Shown: piece after piece, positions 9,581-19,819 of the stretch
Layout of the letters: every line of letters starts with the position of its first letter
Numbering within the stretch: the first letter of the stretch is position 1
Assembly: GCA_011316305.1 (NCBI GenBank)
Contig: SAUG01000002.1
Location: 644,014-708,013, forward strand
Origin: Rusavskia elegans
Lineage: Eukaryota > Ascomycota > Lecanoromycetes > Teloschistales > Teloschistaceae
Length of the DNA: 64,000 bases
Direction of reading: 5' to 3'
Position numbers and translations under genes: made by a program
Notes under the pieces: model-generated
Seen by the model: the letters and a program-made list of their open reading frames with translations, nothing else
What the model was told of the DNA's origin: nothing
The model's database searches: none

Positions 9581-10534
9581 TCATTCCAGCACCTTCTCCA
9601 ATTGATCCTTCGTCTTCTGTCCGTCTCTTTCCACCATCACTCCATCGTCTGTCTCCTTCCGATCATTCTTGTTGTCCAGTGCTACGTCTTGAGGCATCGT
9701 CTTACAGTACTCGTCCCACAACTCCTTGACTTGCTTGCCAAAGAGACCCATCCAAAAGGCTTCCTCGTCGTATCGTTTGTTCATGAGTGCTTCGTTGACC
9801 CGTCTAACACTGCCTTTCCCATAGTTGCACTCAATCCAATCGAGAAAATATCCAGTGTGTTGGTAACCCCCATCCCAATTGTCCTTCTTCTCCTTCTTCC
9901 AATGGGGCGGGGACAGTCCTGCCTTGAGCCGTACAAAGTCGGCGATGCCTTCAATGAGGCCGCCCGGGGCAGTGCCATGACCATTCCATTGCCAGCAATG
10001 AACCATCTCATGCACCAGTACTCCCTGGATTTCATCCTTTCGTCGAGAAGGGGGCTCGGTCGGAATGTCCAATATATAGTCCAGACTGAAGTGGATCTCC
10101 TTGTGGTCGTCGTCAAGCTCGCTGCCAGTGGTGTAGGCTACTCCTTCCATAGCTTCAAGTATCAACGTCACAGAGCGTGTGCCAGGGATATGTGAGTTGC
10201 TCTGCGAAGGCTTGTACAAGATCGATAGGACAGTTCTGACAGCTGCAAGGAAGTCTTCCGTTACCTTGTTAGTAGAGAGGAAGATGTCAGCACCCTCGTG
10301 AGTAAGATCACGGCATTCGAATCGGAGTTTGCACGTTGGGTATCCAGGCTTCGGATGGGGACGTTGAGCTGCAGGCGTGCTATTTGGGGGACCATGAACA
10401 GGGATAGGCGACGGTGTTGGCTCATTTGTCGTCGTCGCGGTCGAAGTTGCGGTCGAAGTAGACGTGGTAGTCTCGCCGGCAGGAGACATGGCCAGAGGCG
10501 GTGGAAGGGGCCTGGGTGACCAGCCCAAAGTCAT
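9581..10534 (-). CDS. Basic secretory protein (BSP)-family putative metallopeptidase
   Basis: Single exon, 317 residues, ATG at 10534. After a low-complexity Thr/Ser/Pro N-terminus (residues 20-60, ETTTSTSTATSTATTT) comes the BSP domain: KLRFECRDLTHEGADIFLS, a variable middle, and the zinc-site motif HEMVH at 175-179 within LVHEMVHCWQWNGHGTAPGG, followed by LIEGIADFVRLKAG. C-terminal GGYQHTGYFLDWIE is also typical of the family. Plant members are pathogen-induced; fungal ones are poorly studied. No signal peptide is evident at this start (second Met at 16 gives none either), so secretion is not supported by the sequence. Divergent from PTEN. Confidence 0.85.
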   Translation of the reverse strand: MTLGWSPRPLPPPLAMSPAGETTTSTSTATSTATTTNEPTPSPIPVHGPPNSTPAAQRPHPKPGYPTCKLRFECRDLTHEGADIFLSTNKVTEDFLAAVRTVLSILYKPSQSNSHIPGTRSVTLILEAMEGVAYTTGSELDDDHKEIHFSLDYILDIPTEPPSRRKDEIQGVLVHEMVHCWQWNGHGTAPGGLIEGIADFVRLKAGLSPPHWKKEKKDNWDGGYQHTGYFLDWIECNYGKGSVRRVNEALMNKRYDEEAFWMGLFGKQVKELWDEYCKTMPQDVALDNKNDRKETDDGVMVERDGQKTKDQLEKVLE

Positions 10535-10855
10535 GAAGCACTCTTATACAGTAATTCCTTTGCGCAAGGGGGCATGAAGAGACATAAGGTAGGGATTAAG
10601 GTGCGCAAGGATCTCGGCAGCTACTGCACGTCAGTAATTGCGGTGGATCCCTGGAAGTTGGGGGCCAAAATTTGAAGTGGACGAATAGCATCACTTGAGT
10701 GTGTCATTATTAAGACTTATCTTCAGGTGATCATCAGTGAATCATGTATTACGCAGAACTGTACGCCTCTATCTCCCTATTCAGAGACGTTGTTCTGGAT
10801 CTGCCTTAGCTGTGGACTCTCTCCATTGATCTTTACTAAAGCTGTTCCTCCAAAC
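10535..10855. other. Divergent promoter region, BSP peptidase and PTEN
   Basis: 321 bp between divergent genes. Nothing more specific was recognised. Confidence 0.45.
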
Positions 10856-12671
10856 ATGGTGAGCATCCTCTTCCAGAACGGGTTCCTTGCATTGCGCTGG
10901 GATGCTACTAAGTACTGGAGGCCTCTCTACTACGGCAGATTGTTGCAGGCCCCCGCCAGAAGCATCCCGAGGCTGGCTTAGATCTTTGCTACGTTACCAA
11001 CAACAGTAACGTTACCTTGTTCATTCCTGTTCGCGTTTCTCGACTGGGGTAGACCATGCTGACCTCTGCTTTGAAGTTATTGCCACTTCCGGCCCATCAT
11101 CTACCTTCCCTCAGCGAGCATATCGAAACCCCACCGATGCTCTCGTCAAGTTTCTCGACTACAAGCACGATACCAATTGGGCGATATGGGAATTTCGCGC
11201 CGAAGGGACCGGTTATCCTGATTCTGAAGTATACGGCAGAATACGGCATTACCCATGGCCTGACCACCACCCCCCTCCATTTGCCCTCGTACCGAACATC
11301 ATGGCAAGCATGCGAGAATGGCTTAAAGGCCAAGATACCAACCCGGGCAGAGTGGTCGTTGTACATTGCAAGGCAGGGAAAGGAAGAAGCGGTACGGCCG
11401 CCTGTAGCTATCTCATCAGCGAAGAGGGTTGGACCGTCGAGGACGCCTTGTTCCGCTTCACTACAAGAAGGATGCGGTCAGGCTTCGGCGCTGGTGTCAG
11501 CATCCCCAGTCAATTAAGATGGATCAGATACGTCGATCGATGGACAAAACACCAGAAACTCTATGTCGAGCGCCAAATTGAAGTAGCAGAAGTCCACGTT
11601 TGGGGTCTACGAGACGGAGTCAAAGTGGCTGTAGAAGGTTACATCGACGAAGGTCGCACGATCAAGAGCTTTCACACCTTCAATCGCTACGAACGAGTCA
11701 TCGTTGATGGCAAAGGAGAGACTCCGACCTCCTTGACCTCTCCAACAATCTCCGCCAGCTCACCTTCGCTGCCAATCGCCGACAGCACAGTCCCGGCAGT
11801 ATCCCAACGAAGCGCCAGCGGCGGCCTCGAAGCCGGTGGCAACGCAGTAATCTTCCGTCCCGCACAGCCCATCATCCTACCTACCAACGACATCAGCATT
11901 GACCTCGAACGTCGTAACAAAGCCACCTATGGCTGGACCATGGTCACTTCGGTCGCCCACGTCTGGTTCAACGCCTTCTTTGAAGGTCACGGTCCGGAAA
12001 ACCACGGAGTCGCCGCTACCGATGGCGTATTCGAAATCGATTGGGATGCTATGGACGGCATCAAAGGTAGTGCACGCAAAGGCACTCGAGCTCTTGACCG
12101 TCTAGCAGTCGTCTGGCGCACTGCCGATCGTCCGACCGATGGCAAGCCAGAGCTCCCACGGATCATCACAGAACCGAAAGAAGGAGAGCCAGTGCCGGAA
12201 ACAAGGGCGGCAGACTGGAAGAGCGCTCAGCACTCGAATCTTACAGCTATTGGCCAGGACTTGGGGCTCAGAACGGCAAGTCCAGTAAGCGCGAACGTGA
12301 GCAAGGCGAGCAGTTTGAGGAGTAGTGGAAGTAGTCCACAACATAGTGGGGAGGATCATTTGGTGGGCGTCAAGACGCGTGGACCGAGTGGGGAGGAGTA
12401 TGTTTCGCATGAGGGTCACCGTGAGGGTCGACCTACCGTGACGATTTCCGAGCCAGATCTAGGGATGTCCAAGGTTCAGAGTCCCGAAAGAATGGCTCAA
12501 GCTGAAGGGAATACAAAGATCACGGATGTGGGCTTGGGAGATGTTGCTAGCGTTGTGGGAGAGATGCAGAAGTCACGGACGGACGAAGCGGGTGATGGGA
12601 AGCTTGGGCAGGATGCAGAAACTAGTAGAGCACATGTCCCAGGGCAGATTCTGAAAAAGGATGAGATATAA
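10856..12671 (+). CDS. PTEN: PTEN-type phosphoinositide 3-phosphatase
   Basis: Removes the 3-phosphate from PtdIns(3,4,5)P3, opposing PI3-kinase signalling at membranes. Three exons: 10856-10858 (only the start codon), 10921-11005 and 11077-12671; introns 62 and 71 nt. This gives 560 residues beginning MASLLRQIVAGPRQKHPEAG, then GLDLCYVTNNIIATSG and AYRNPTDALVKFLDYKHD. The catalytic site is intact: Asp92 in the YPWPDH loop, Cys127 and Arg133 in the P-loop HCKAGKGRSG. A C2-like domain follows (QIEVAEVHVWGLRDGVKV, about 185-360) and a long disordered tail rich in Ser, Glu and Lys. The start-codon-only exon is an inference: without it the coding frame has a stop (TAA at 10910-10912) and no ATG, whereas ATG followed by donor GTGAGC gives the family N-terminus. 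Confidence 0.88.
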
Positions 12672-13007
12672 AGTCATTGACTAAGGGAGGCATTTAGTTT
12701 TGGAGATGATCTTGGATTGTATGAGTCGCGAGCGTCCTCCATTTCTGTGAACAAATGAGTGATCAGGAGACATCAAATTCCCTGAGCCATATGTGGATGG
12801 CAGGACTTGAAGATTACCCACAAGAGGCAGTTTTTACTGCCCAAGTACGAGTCCAGCGTGTTTGCCACAAGCTAGACTTCAGAGTGATTAGGCAGTGTCT
12901 AATGACGAAGGATATTTTCACAGATTTGAGCCTTGTGTGATCACAGTCATGAATAACAAGGAGCAATTTGATTACACACGTTCGCTACTGAATATAAGGA
13001 CACGTCT
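12672..13007. other. Convergent region after PTEN
   Basis: 336 bp between convergent stops; no gene or structured element recognised. Confidence 0.45.
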
Positions 13008-14396
13008 TTACCGCCTTCGCAAATACCAATTGAAGCTCAAACCATTCACATCGTTCCCGAACGGCGTCGGCACCTCCCCTAATCCTGGACGAGCGACAGG
13101 ATGCCTCAAATATACAGCGCTGCAGATTCGATGATGCACCTCCAAATACCTAGGAATAAAAGCAAAGGCACTCATATAGGGTCGTGGCCGCCAGGGAGTC
13201 GCGTATGGCTTCGTGACGTCAATGGGATTTTCGCGAGCTTCGATTAAAGCTTTTCGGAGAAGAGAGGAATTCTCGGGTGTTAAGGTTTCGGGACCTGGAC
13301 CTCGGGGGTCAATTTCCTCGTCTGCAGGTGGTGCTGGGTTGAGGTTGAGCTTCTGAGTCAACTCTTGAAGTTGAGCGTCGAGGGAGTCGGTGAGGGTTGT
13401 GTTCTTTTGGGGAAAGATGCTCTGGCTACCGCTGCGGGAAAGTGTACGTTTGAGGAGGCGTTGGAAAGCACGAAGATCTTGTTTGCGTTTGCCGCTCATT
13501 TTGGAGGCGGAGGAAGGGGTAGTTAGAAGGTTCTTGGCTTGTGAAAGGAGGGATTGAAGCGTTTCTTTATTGCTGTCGGAAGAGGGTTCGTCGGCGGTAG
13601 ATGTGAGTGATGGATCTTCTGTGGTTGGGGCTTTGTCGGTATCGGTTGGAAGGGCGTCATGAGATTTCGCGGCGGAGGCTTGAGACTTTTGTCGGGCTTT
13701 CCGACCTGCGCGACGTTCGCGAGCGTCTTTCGATGCGCCGGTGGCGAACATTACACGGTCTGGCTCGACTTGGAACATGTCTCCTGGATTGAGTAGATAG
13801 CCGGGATAGATCATCTGAAATGGAGCCTCATCAGCAATGTTGACCCATTGGACTATGCTCTATGACTAATGGTACCTTCTTGCCGTTGACCTTCACGTCT
13901 CCATGCACCACGAATTGCCTGGCTTGTCTTGTACTGCTCGCGAACATGGCTCTGAAAATGGCAGTGTCCAGCCGCCGTTCTAAGGGTGCAAAGGTCATAT
14001 TCATATAAGGGGTTTTCGGAAATGGTCGAGGCTTATTGTCTGGGTGAGGCTCGAGCCCTGATCCTCTTCCTTCAGCTTGTTCGTAGCCATCGGAGCGAGC
14101 CAGCTGGTTGTGGTCCATTGGGATGACGGAACGTAATCGTCGCCGGAACATCCTCTGCCAGTGCTTTTCTTTGACGGTTTCGCCATGATAGGCGCGAGCT
14201 GTAGATTTGGCACTCCATTTCTGCTGGAAGAAGGTCCTTGTGGTTATGTTCGGAGGTTCTGCTCTGGAGAGGTTGTACAGATTGTATTTGTTCCATGATT
14301 GCCGTAATTTCTTCGAAGACGTGAGCACGGCGACATCAAAAATGAGGGGAGTAGACTTACAGGTCTTTTCAGACCATATGCTCTCTTTGCACGCAT
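13008..14396 (-). CDS. NAM9: Mitochondrial small ribosomal subunit protein uS4m (NAM9)
   Basis: Three exons, 14361-14396, 13876-14310 and 13008-13814 (introns 50 and 61 nt), 425 residues. It starts [12 protein letters not shown] and continues [20 protein letters not shown], the conserved N-terminus of fungal NAM9. The S4 RNA-binding fold is [18 protein letters not shown] and [14 protein letters not shown] (about residues 115-157), completed after the second intron by [18 protein letters not shown] low-complexity basic/acidic insert (about 175-290) follows, then a conserved C-terminus ([40 protein letters not shown]). In bacteria uS4 initiates 30S assembly; the mitochondrial form is needed for translation in yeast mitochondria. 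Divergent from the La gene. Confidence 0.92.
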
Positions 14397-14746
14397 ATTG
14401 GAAGCCAGGAAGCTGTATTGTTGCCATTGAAGAAAGGACTGCGAAAGCTCGAGGTTCCTACAGCCGAGGCTCGGGTAAAACTTCCCTCGCTTCCGAGAGC
14501 TTCTAAGCAAAAACTGCCGCGAGCATCAGATCCACCTCCAACCACTACTTTGTTGCGATGACTCGATCTTGAAGAAATATTCTCATTCTCAGCACTTCAT
14601 TGCTCCCATAAGCTGATACACTGAATGGACTGTGGGGCTTCGACATTTTACATATCACACTCATAGGTCAAATGCGCCCAGTATTCTTGTCATAATTCCC
14701 CACCATCAGTCCCAGGAAACCCTGCAATAGCACTACATCTCGCATA
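14397..14746. other. Divergent promoter region, uS4m and La
   Basis: 350 bp between divergent genes. No specific motif stands out. Confidence 0.45.
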
Positions 14747-16269
14747 ATGGCAGACATAAAGCTGGAAACAGCCGAGCCTGACCCATCCTCAACGGGCATT
14801 GCTAACGATACATCCCTTAATATGAACGAAATAACGTACGAATCTAATCCAACCGCTGATGCAAGCGCCAAAATCGAAACTAACATGCCATCCACCGACG
14901 ATGTCGACAAAGCCATCGCAGAGGTTGAGTCCAGAAAACTGCAGAAAGAAGCCGTCAAAGAAGTCAAGGTGGAGACGAACGGGCATGAGGCACCAGAGAA
15001 AAAAGACGATAAGGTTGAAGAAGAAAAGAAGGAGACTAGTAAGAGAGTACAAGAAGGGCAAAAGTGGAACAATCGAGGTCGCGATGGCAAACCTCGAGCG
15101 GATCACAAGAAGAATTACAAATCAGACCTAACTTCACAGGCAGAGAGCAGTGACCCAGTGGAAATCCGCAAGCAGGTAAGAGCCAATATGACCTTTAGGA
15201 ATAATAATGCTAATGCATATGTTCCAGGTCGAATTCTACTTCTCGGACTCCAATCTCCTGCAGGACAAATTCCTGTTCCAACAAGTCCAAGGACATGAAA
15301 ACCTCCCCATTCCCATTACGACCATCCACTCGTTCAAGCGCATGCGCCATTTCCAGCCATACTCTGCGGTTGTCGAAGCCCTTAAAGACAGTGCCACTCT
15401 TAACGTTATTGGCGATGATCTCATCCAACGCAAGACGGCACTTCCCGAGGGGCTCAAGGACAAGCCAATGGATGAGATTCAAAAAGTGTTCGAAGACGAG
15501 GCGATGAAGCGAAGCGTATATGTCAAAGGATTCGGTGAGGAGCAGCCAAGCACGCAATTCGATATCGAGGCGTTCTTCGCCGATTACGGACCCACCAATT
15601 CGGTGAGATTACGACGGACCTTGAGCAAGCTTTTCAAGGGCAGTGTGTTCGTCGAGTTTGATAGCGACGAAACGCAGAAGAAGTTTCTCTCATTAGAGCC
15701 GCGACCGAAATGGAAAGGACAAGATCTGATGATCAAGAGCAAAAAGCAATACTGCGATGATAAGGTGGAGGAGATCAAAGCCGGACGGGTGAAAGCACAC
15801 GGCGATGACCGTGATTGGAACACACGGAGGAACGAGGACCAACGTAATGGCCATAGAAGAGGTGGAGGAGGGAAAGGATTCGGAAGTCATAGAGGTGGCC
15901 GTGGGAGAGGTGGGAGAGGTGGTAACAGACGAGACCGAGACGATGACAGGAGATCAAATCGGGATGAGCGGTATGAGTCTCTTAGATCAATGCCGATTCG
16001 CAAAGTTTGTTACCTCCAGACGCTGACATGGAGATAGCAACGTCCCTAAGGTTGCGACTACAGCTGATCCCGAGAAGGAAGTTGGCAAAACGACAGCCAA
16101 GGCAGTTGATGCACCCTCCGAGGTCGACGCTGTCCAGGCAACTCCTCACACGGCCAGCGAGGAGATGGCTCCACAATCGGGGAGCAAAAAGCGAGGTCGA
16201 GAAGAGGATCATGAAGCCGAGGAGGGTCAGGCGGCCAAGAAGCTTGATACGAAGGCGGATGCTTCATGA
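14747..16269 (+). CDS. LHP1: La protein (Lhp1-like RNA chaperone)
   Basis: Binds the 3' UUU-OH of new RNA polymerase III transcripts and protects or folds them. Three exons, 14747-15175, 15228-15970 and 16038-16269 (introns 52 and 67 nt), 467 residues. Residues 1-143 are an acidic/basic disordered leader. The La winged-helix motif starts exactly at exon 2 (VEFYFSDSNLLQDKFLF, then TTIHSFKRMRHF), followed by an RRM (RSVYVKGFGEEQPS, LFKGSVFVEFDS, about 255-335). A Gly/Arg-rich run (RGGGGKGFGSHRGGRGRGGR) precedes the second intron; the last exon ends with a basic nuclear-localisation-type KKRGREEDHEAEEGQAAKK. Without the last exon the frame stops early, so the third exon is supported by both frame and composition. 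Confidence 0.92.
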
Positions 16270-16959
16270 TACCTTGTGCGTGCTATTGCTAGTGCAGTGG
16301 TGCGAGAGGGCATCTACGAATATGGCGGTAGGATTGTCTAGCCAAACCGTGGCTACATTCCGAGGAGTTACAAAGATGGGAATACTGAGAGTCTGCTACT
16401 CTTCTCTTGGGTAAATGGGGGCCAAAGTGGGTGGCCAAAGGTGCTCTTCATGATCTGGTCATGGGACAAACATCCAAGATTTGGTTTGTATATACTTGGC
16501 AGATATGAAAAGGTAGCTCCAGACGAAGTCAATGAAGCTGACTCGAGAGTTTCTCCAGATCATGCAGATTAGGTTGTTGTCAGGGCAGTCGTAAAGAAGA
16601 CTATCGCGTTGGCCCCTGTGATGTTCACGACTAGCAGTCTTATCTCCACCACCTTCGAACGGTACCTGACAGACGCCAACCACTCACAGGATCGTCTCGA
16701 GTCCTATCACGATAAGGCACCGGCTTCAGGAGAGACAAAGATCTGCTAATGCGAACCTACTGACTTGGCTGTCATCCTGTCACTTTGCGCCTGCCTGTTC
16801 AGGCAAGTAGCTCGACCGCCCTGTTGAATGTTTTTCCGTTTTTGATATTCACTCTCAAGCCATCTCCTCCCCCACCCACGTACAAATATCCGTCATGTCA
16901 TCTCTCCTTGCCATCGACCCGTCGGTTTCTCCGTCAGCCGATCTTCGACCGCTCTCAAG
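16270..16959. other. Region upstream of the secreted amidase
   Basis: 690 bp between the La stop and the amidase start. It holds a back-to-back GATA motif (see separate entry) and a C/T-rich stretch at about 16860-16930 just before the start, a common fungal promoter feature. Confidence 0.5.
16704..16716. promoter_or_regulatory. Paired GATA-factor sites (CTATC / GATAAG)
   Basis: CTATC (GATAG on the minus strand) and GATAAG on the plus strand lie 2 bp apart, about 245 bp before the amidase start. Paired HGATAR sites are typical of nitrogen-regulated fungal promoters; function here is inferred. Confidence 0.35.
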
Positions 16960-19211
16960 ATGCAGCCTTCCTTTTCCTCGCCTGCTCTCGGCCTCCTTCT
17001 GTCTCTTGTTCCGTATGTCGCGGCCTTGACCTTGAAATCTACCGGCGGGACTTTGATGCTTGGTGATATCCCCTACTATGTCCCTGCAACCCCGTACAGT
17101 ACGGTCTCCGTGCGAGGACTCGGTCGCTTGCAGAGCGTTAATGGCTTGTCTCCTGTTACCGTGATCGGTGCCCCGGCGAGTAATGCTACCGCTGGGAGCT
17201 TGGGGTCCGTTCTTGCAGGCTTTGCTACCGATGACGTCTGGAATCCCGGTTTCTTACAAGGTAGGAGCTGTTTTCCTAAAGGAATAGATGACACAATCCG
17301 CATGTTCTTGGCATAAATATAAAGTTGCTGGAGACGATCCTGGCTAACAGATAAATAGGAGTACTGGTACAACAGACTGGCAGTGGACCAAGATATCCTT
17401 TAGGCTCGACTTCGCTTCCTGGATCTAACCAAACCAGCGTGATAGTTTCTGTAGCATCCAATACCTCGCCACCTATCCCCAACGGTCCCTATTTCCTTCT
17501 CGCCAATGGAGCCCTCTACCAACCATTGCGCCTCTATAGCGACTTTGCCGGTGCATTTACTCAGTCCCTGGTACCCGGTCCTGATGGTTCCTATGCCGCC
17601 TTATCTGCTGCGCTCCCAGGTATTCAATCTCCAGCCATTGGGGTTCCCTCTCGTTTATACTACACCAGAACGGCGTCGAAACCACTGGCGGGAGTAAGAA
17701 CCGGAATCAAAGACATATACGACATTGCAGGCCTTAAGACGAGCGACGGTAATCGGGCTTGGTATGGCTTCTACCCTCCAGCAACGGCCAACTCCGTTCC
17801 TGTCCAGCGGCTCATCGATGCAGGTGCCATTCTAGTGGGCAAGTTGAAAACCAGCCAATTTGCCAATGGCGAGCGTGCGACTGCTGACTGGGTCGACTAT
17901 CATTCGCCCTTCAATCCAAGAGGAGATGGTTATCAGGATCCTTCGTCGAGTTCTTCCGGAGCTGGAGCTGGAGCCGCCACATATCCCTGGCTCGACCTCA
18001 CCCTGGGCTCGGATACAGGAGGAAGCATTAGGGGCCCTTCTCAAGTACAAGGACTGTTCGGTAACAGGCCTAGCCATGGTTTGGTCGACCTGACAGGGGT
18101 CATGCCGTTAGCCCCTGAATTGGACACTGCTGGTTTCTTGTCGGTCTACTTCTCCCATCTCTAATTCTGCGGACAATCTAATTTACCGATCATAGATGTC
18201 GTGATCCAACCATCTGGAAAGCCGCCGGCACCGCACTCTACGCCGACCTCCCATTCTACAAAACCTACCCTCAAACCATCCAAACCCTCAACTTCCCCAC
18301 GAATGCCAGCACGCAAGCTTCCAGTGCTGCCCTCATCTTCCTCTCCAAACTCCAAACATTTCTCAATGTCAAAACGACCACAGCACTAAATCTGACGACC
18401 TCCTGGACAGCCTCCAAACCCGCTGGCGCCCCTGCCACCCTTGTCAGTCTCCTCAACACCACCTACCCTACCCTGATTTCAAAACAGCAAACCCGCCTCG
18501 TCCGCGATCCCTTTTACGCCGCTTACGGCGCCGTTCACGACGGCCGCCGACCCTTCGTCGACCCAGCCCCGCTCGCTCGCTGGGCATACGGCGACAGTCT
18601 CCCAGGATCTGCACTCGAACAAGCGCAGACCAACAAAACGGTCTTCATGAACTGGTTCAATTCCAATATCTTACTCAACGACAGCATGGCATGCAGTGAC
18701 AGTCTCATTCTTTATACAGCGGGCTCTGATACGGCGTATCGGAATGAGTACATCAAAGCACCCAGCGTGCCATTTGGGTTTTCGACGAGTAGGATCAGTG
18801 TGTTTGCGGAGGTACCGGATGTGGTGGTGCCGGTTGGGCAGGCGAGCTATCGGTCGACTATTACGAACCATACGGAGGTATTGCCAGTGACGGTGAATCT
18901 GATGGCGGCGAAGGGGTGTGACGGCATGGTGAGTACCTTATCCTCATTCTGACACACTTCATCGTCTTTCCCGACCCGCCCTTCCAACTCTCCTATCTGT
19001 GTCCTTTGCGAGCTTCCGATTGCCCCTTTTTATATATGTCCTTGCCATACCTCCCTCTTCGATTTTACCGCTGACCAAACCTCCCCTTTTGTGCTAGCTC
19101 TTCAACCTGATCGAAGACCTCACGGCCGCTGGGATCCTCGAGATACCGCAGACGGGACAAACGATCGCTGGTGGAGAGATATTGCTGAAGCGCGGAATGG
19201 TGGGACTATGA
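16960..19211 (+). CDS. Secreted amidase-signature (AS) family hydrolase
   Basis: Four exons, 16960-17260, 17359-18139, 18196-18928 and 19098-19211 (introns 98, 56, 169 nt), 642 residues. A signal peptide is evident ([22 protein letters not shown]). About 165 residues of unassigned N-terminal domain precede the AS domain. The Ser-cisSer-Lys triad is in place: Lys in [13 protein letters not shown], the cis-Ser in [12 protein letters not shown], the nucleophilic Ser in [13 protein letters not shown]. Several N-glycosylation sequons fit an extracellular enzyme. The family cleaves amide bonds of varied substrates; the substrate here is unknown. The third intron separates the last 37 residues ([17 protein letters not shown]...), which match the usual C-terminus, so the enzyme appears complete. 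Confidence 0.88.
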
Positions 19212-19819
19212 TGCTCCTTCAGAATTAGCTAATGACTGCCATATGTTTGGACGACAATGACGTGTATATGGCTTCATGCTTTGACAGGGAAATGAATATA
19301 AAGGAGACAGCGGGACAGTAAATAGAAAAAAAATCAAATCAAATCTTCTTGGGTTGGGAATATTTCCCATCGTGCGGGTGAATGCAGCCAACTTATGGAT
19401 ACGAAGAGCAATGTAGTCTTGATTTTACTGCTTGAGGTGGGAGACTGCTGACAAAACTGCCGGAAATGAATCTGTACCAGCCAGATCATCGTAGCGGATC
19501 CATCACTACCCCTTCGCTCGACAGACTGGGTAAGCGACATCTTGATGAACTTCCACGCCAAAAGCCGCAGTCAAGAAATGATATGGAGGATCTATATAGT
19601 ACTGCGAATTCGACAAATTCATGTTCTGGTCCCTCGGAGAAGTGTTTCTTGATCACGGCTGCCAGAGCGTGAGAAAACATACCAACAAGGATATAAACAA
19701 GGTGGTAATACTTACTAGGCATGATGTCTTAAATTAAGAATAACTTGAAAGCATCTAACTTCTCGACATGAATTACATACTGAATTTTCACCTCACCAAA
19801 TCGCCCACTTCAACAATCA
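19212..19819. other. Convergent region between amidase and BTA1
   Basis: 608 bp between convergent stops. A minus-strand frame of 78 codons (19486-19722) has no supporting features. Nothing else seen. Confidence 0.45.
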
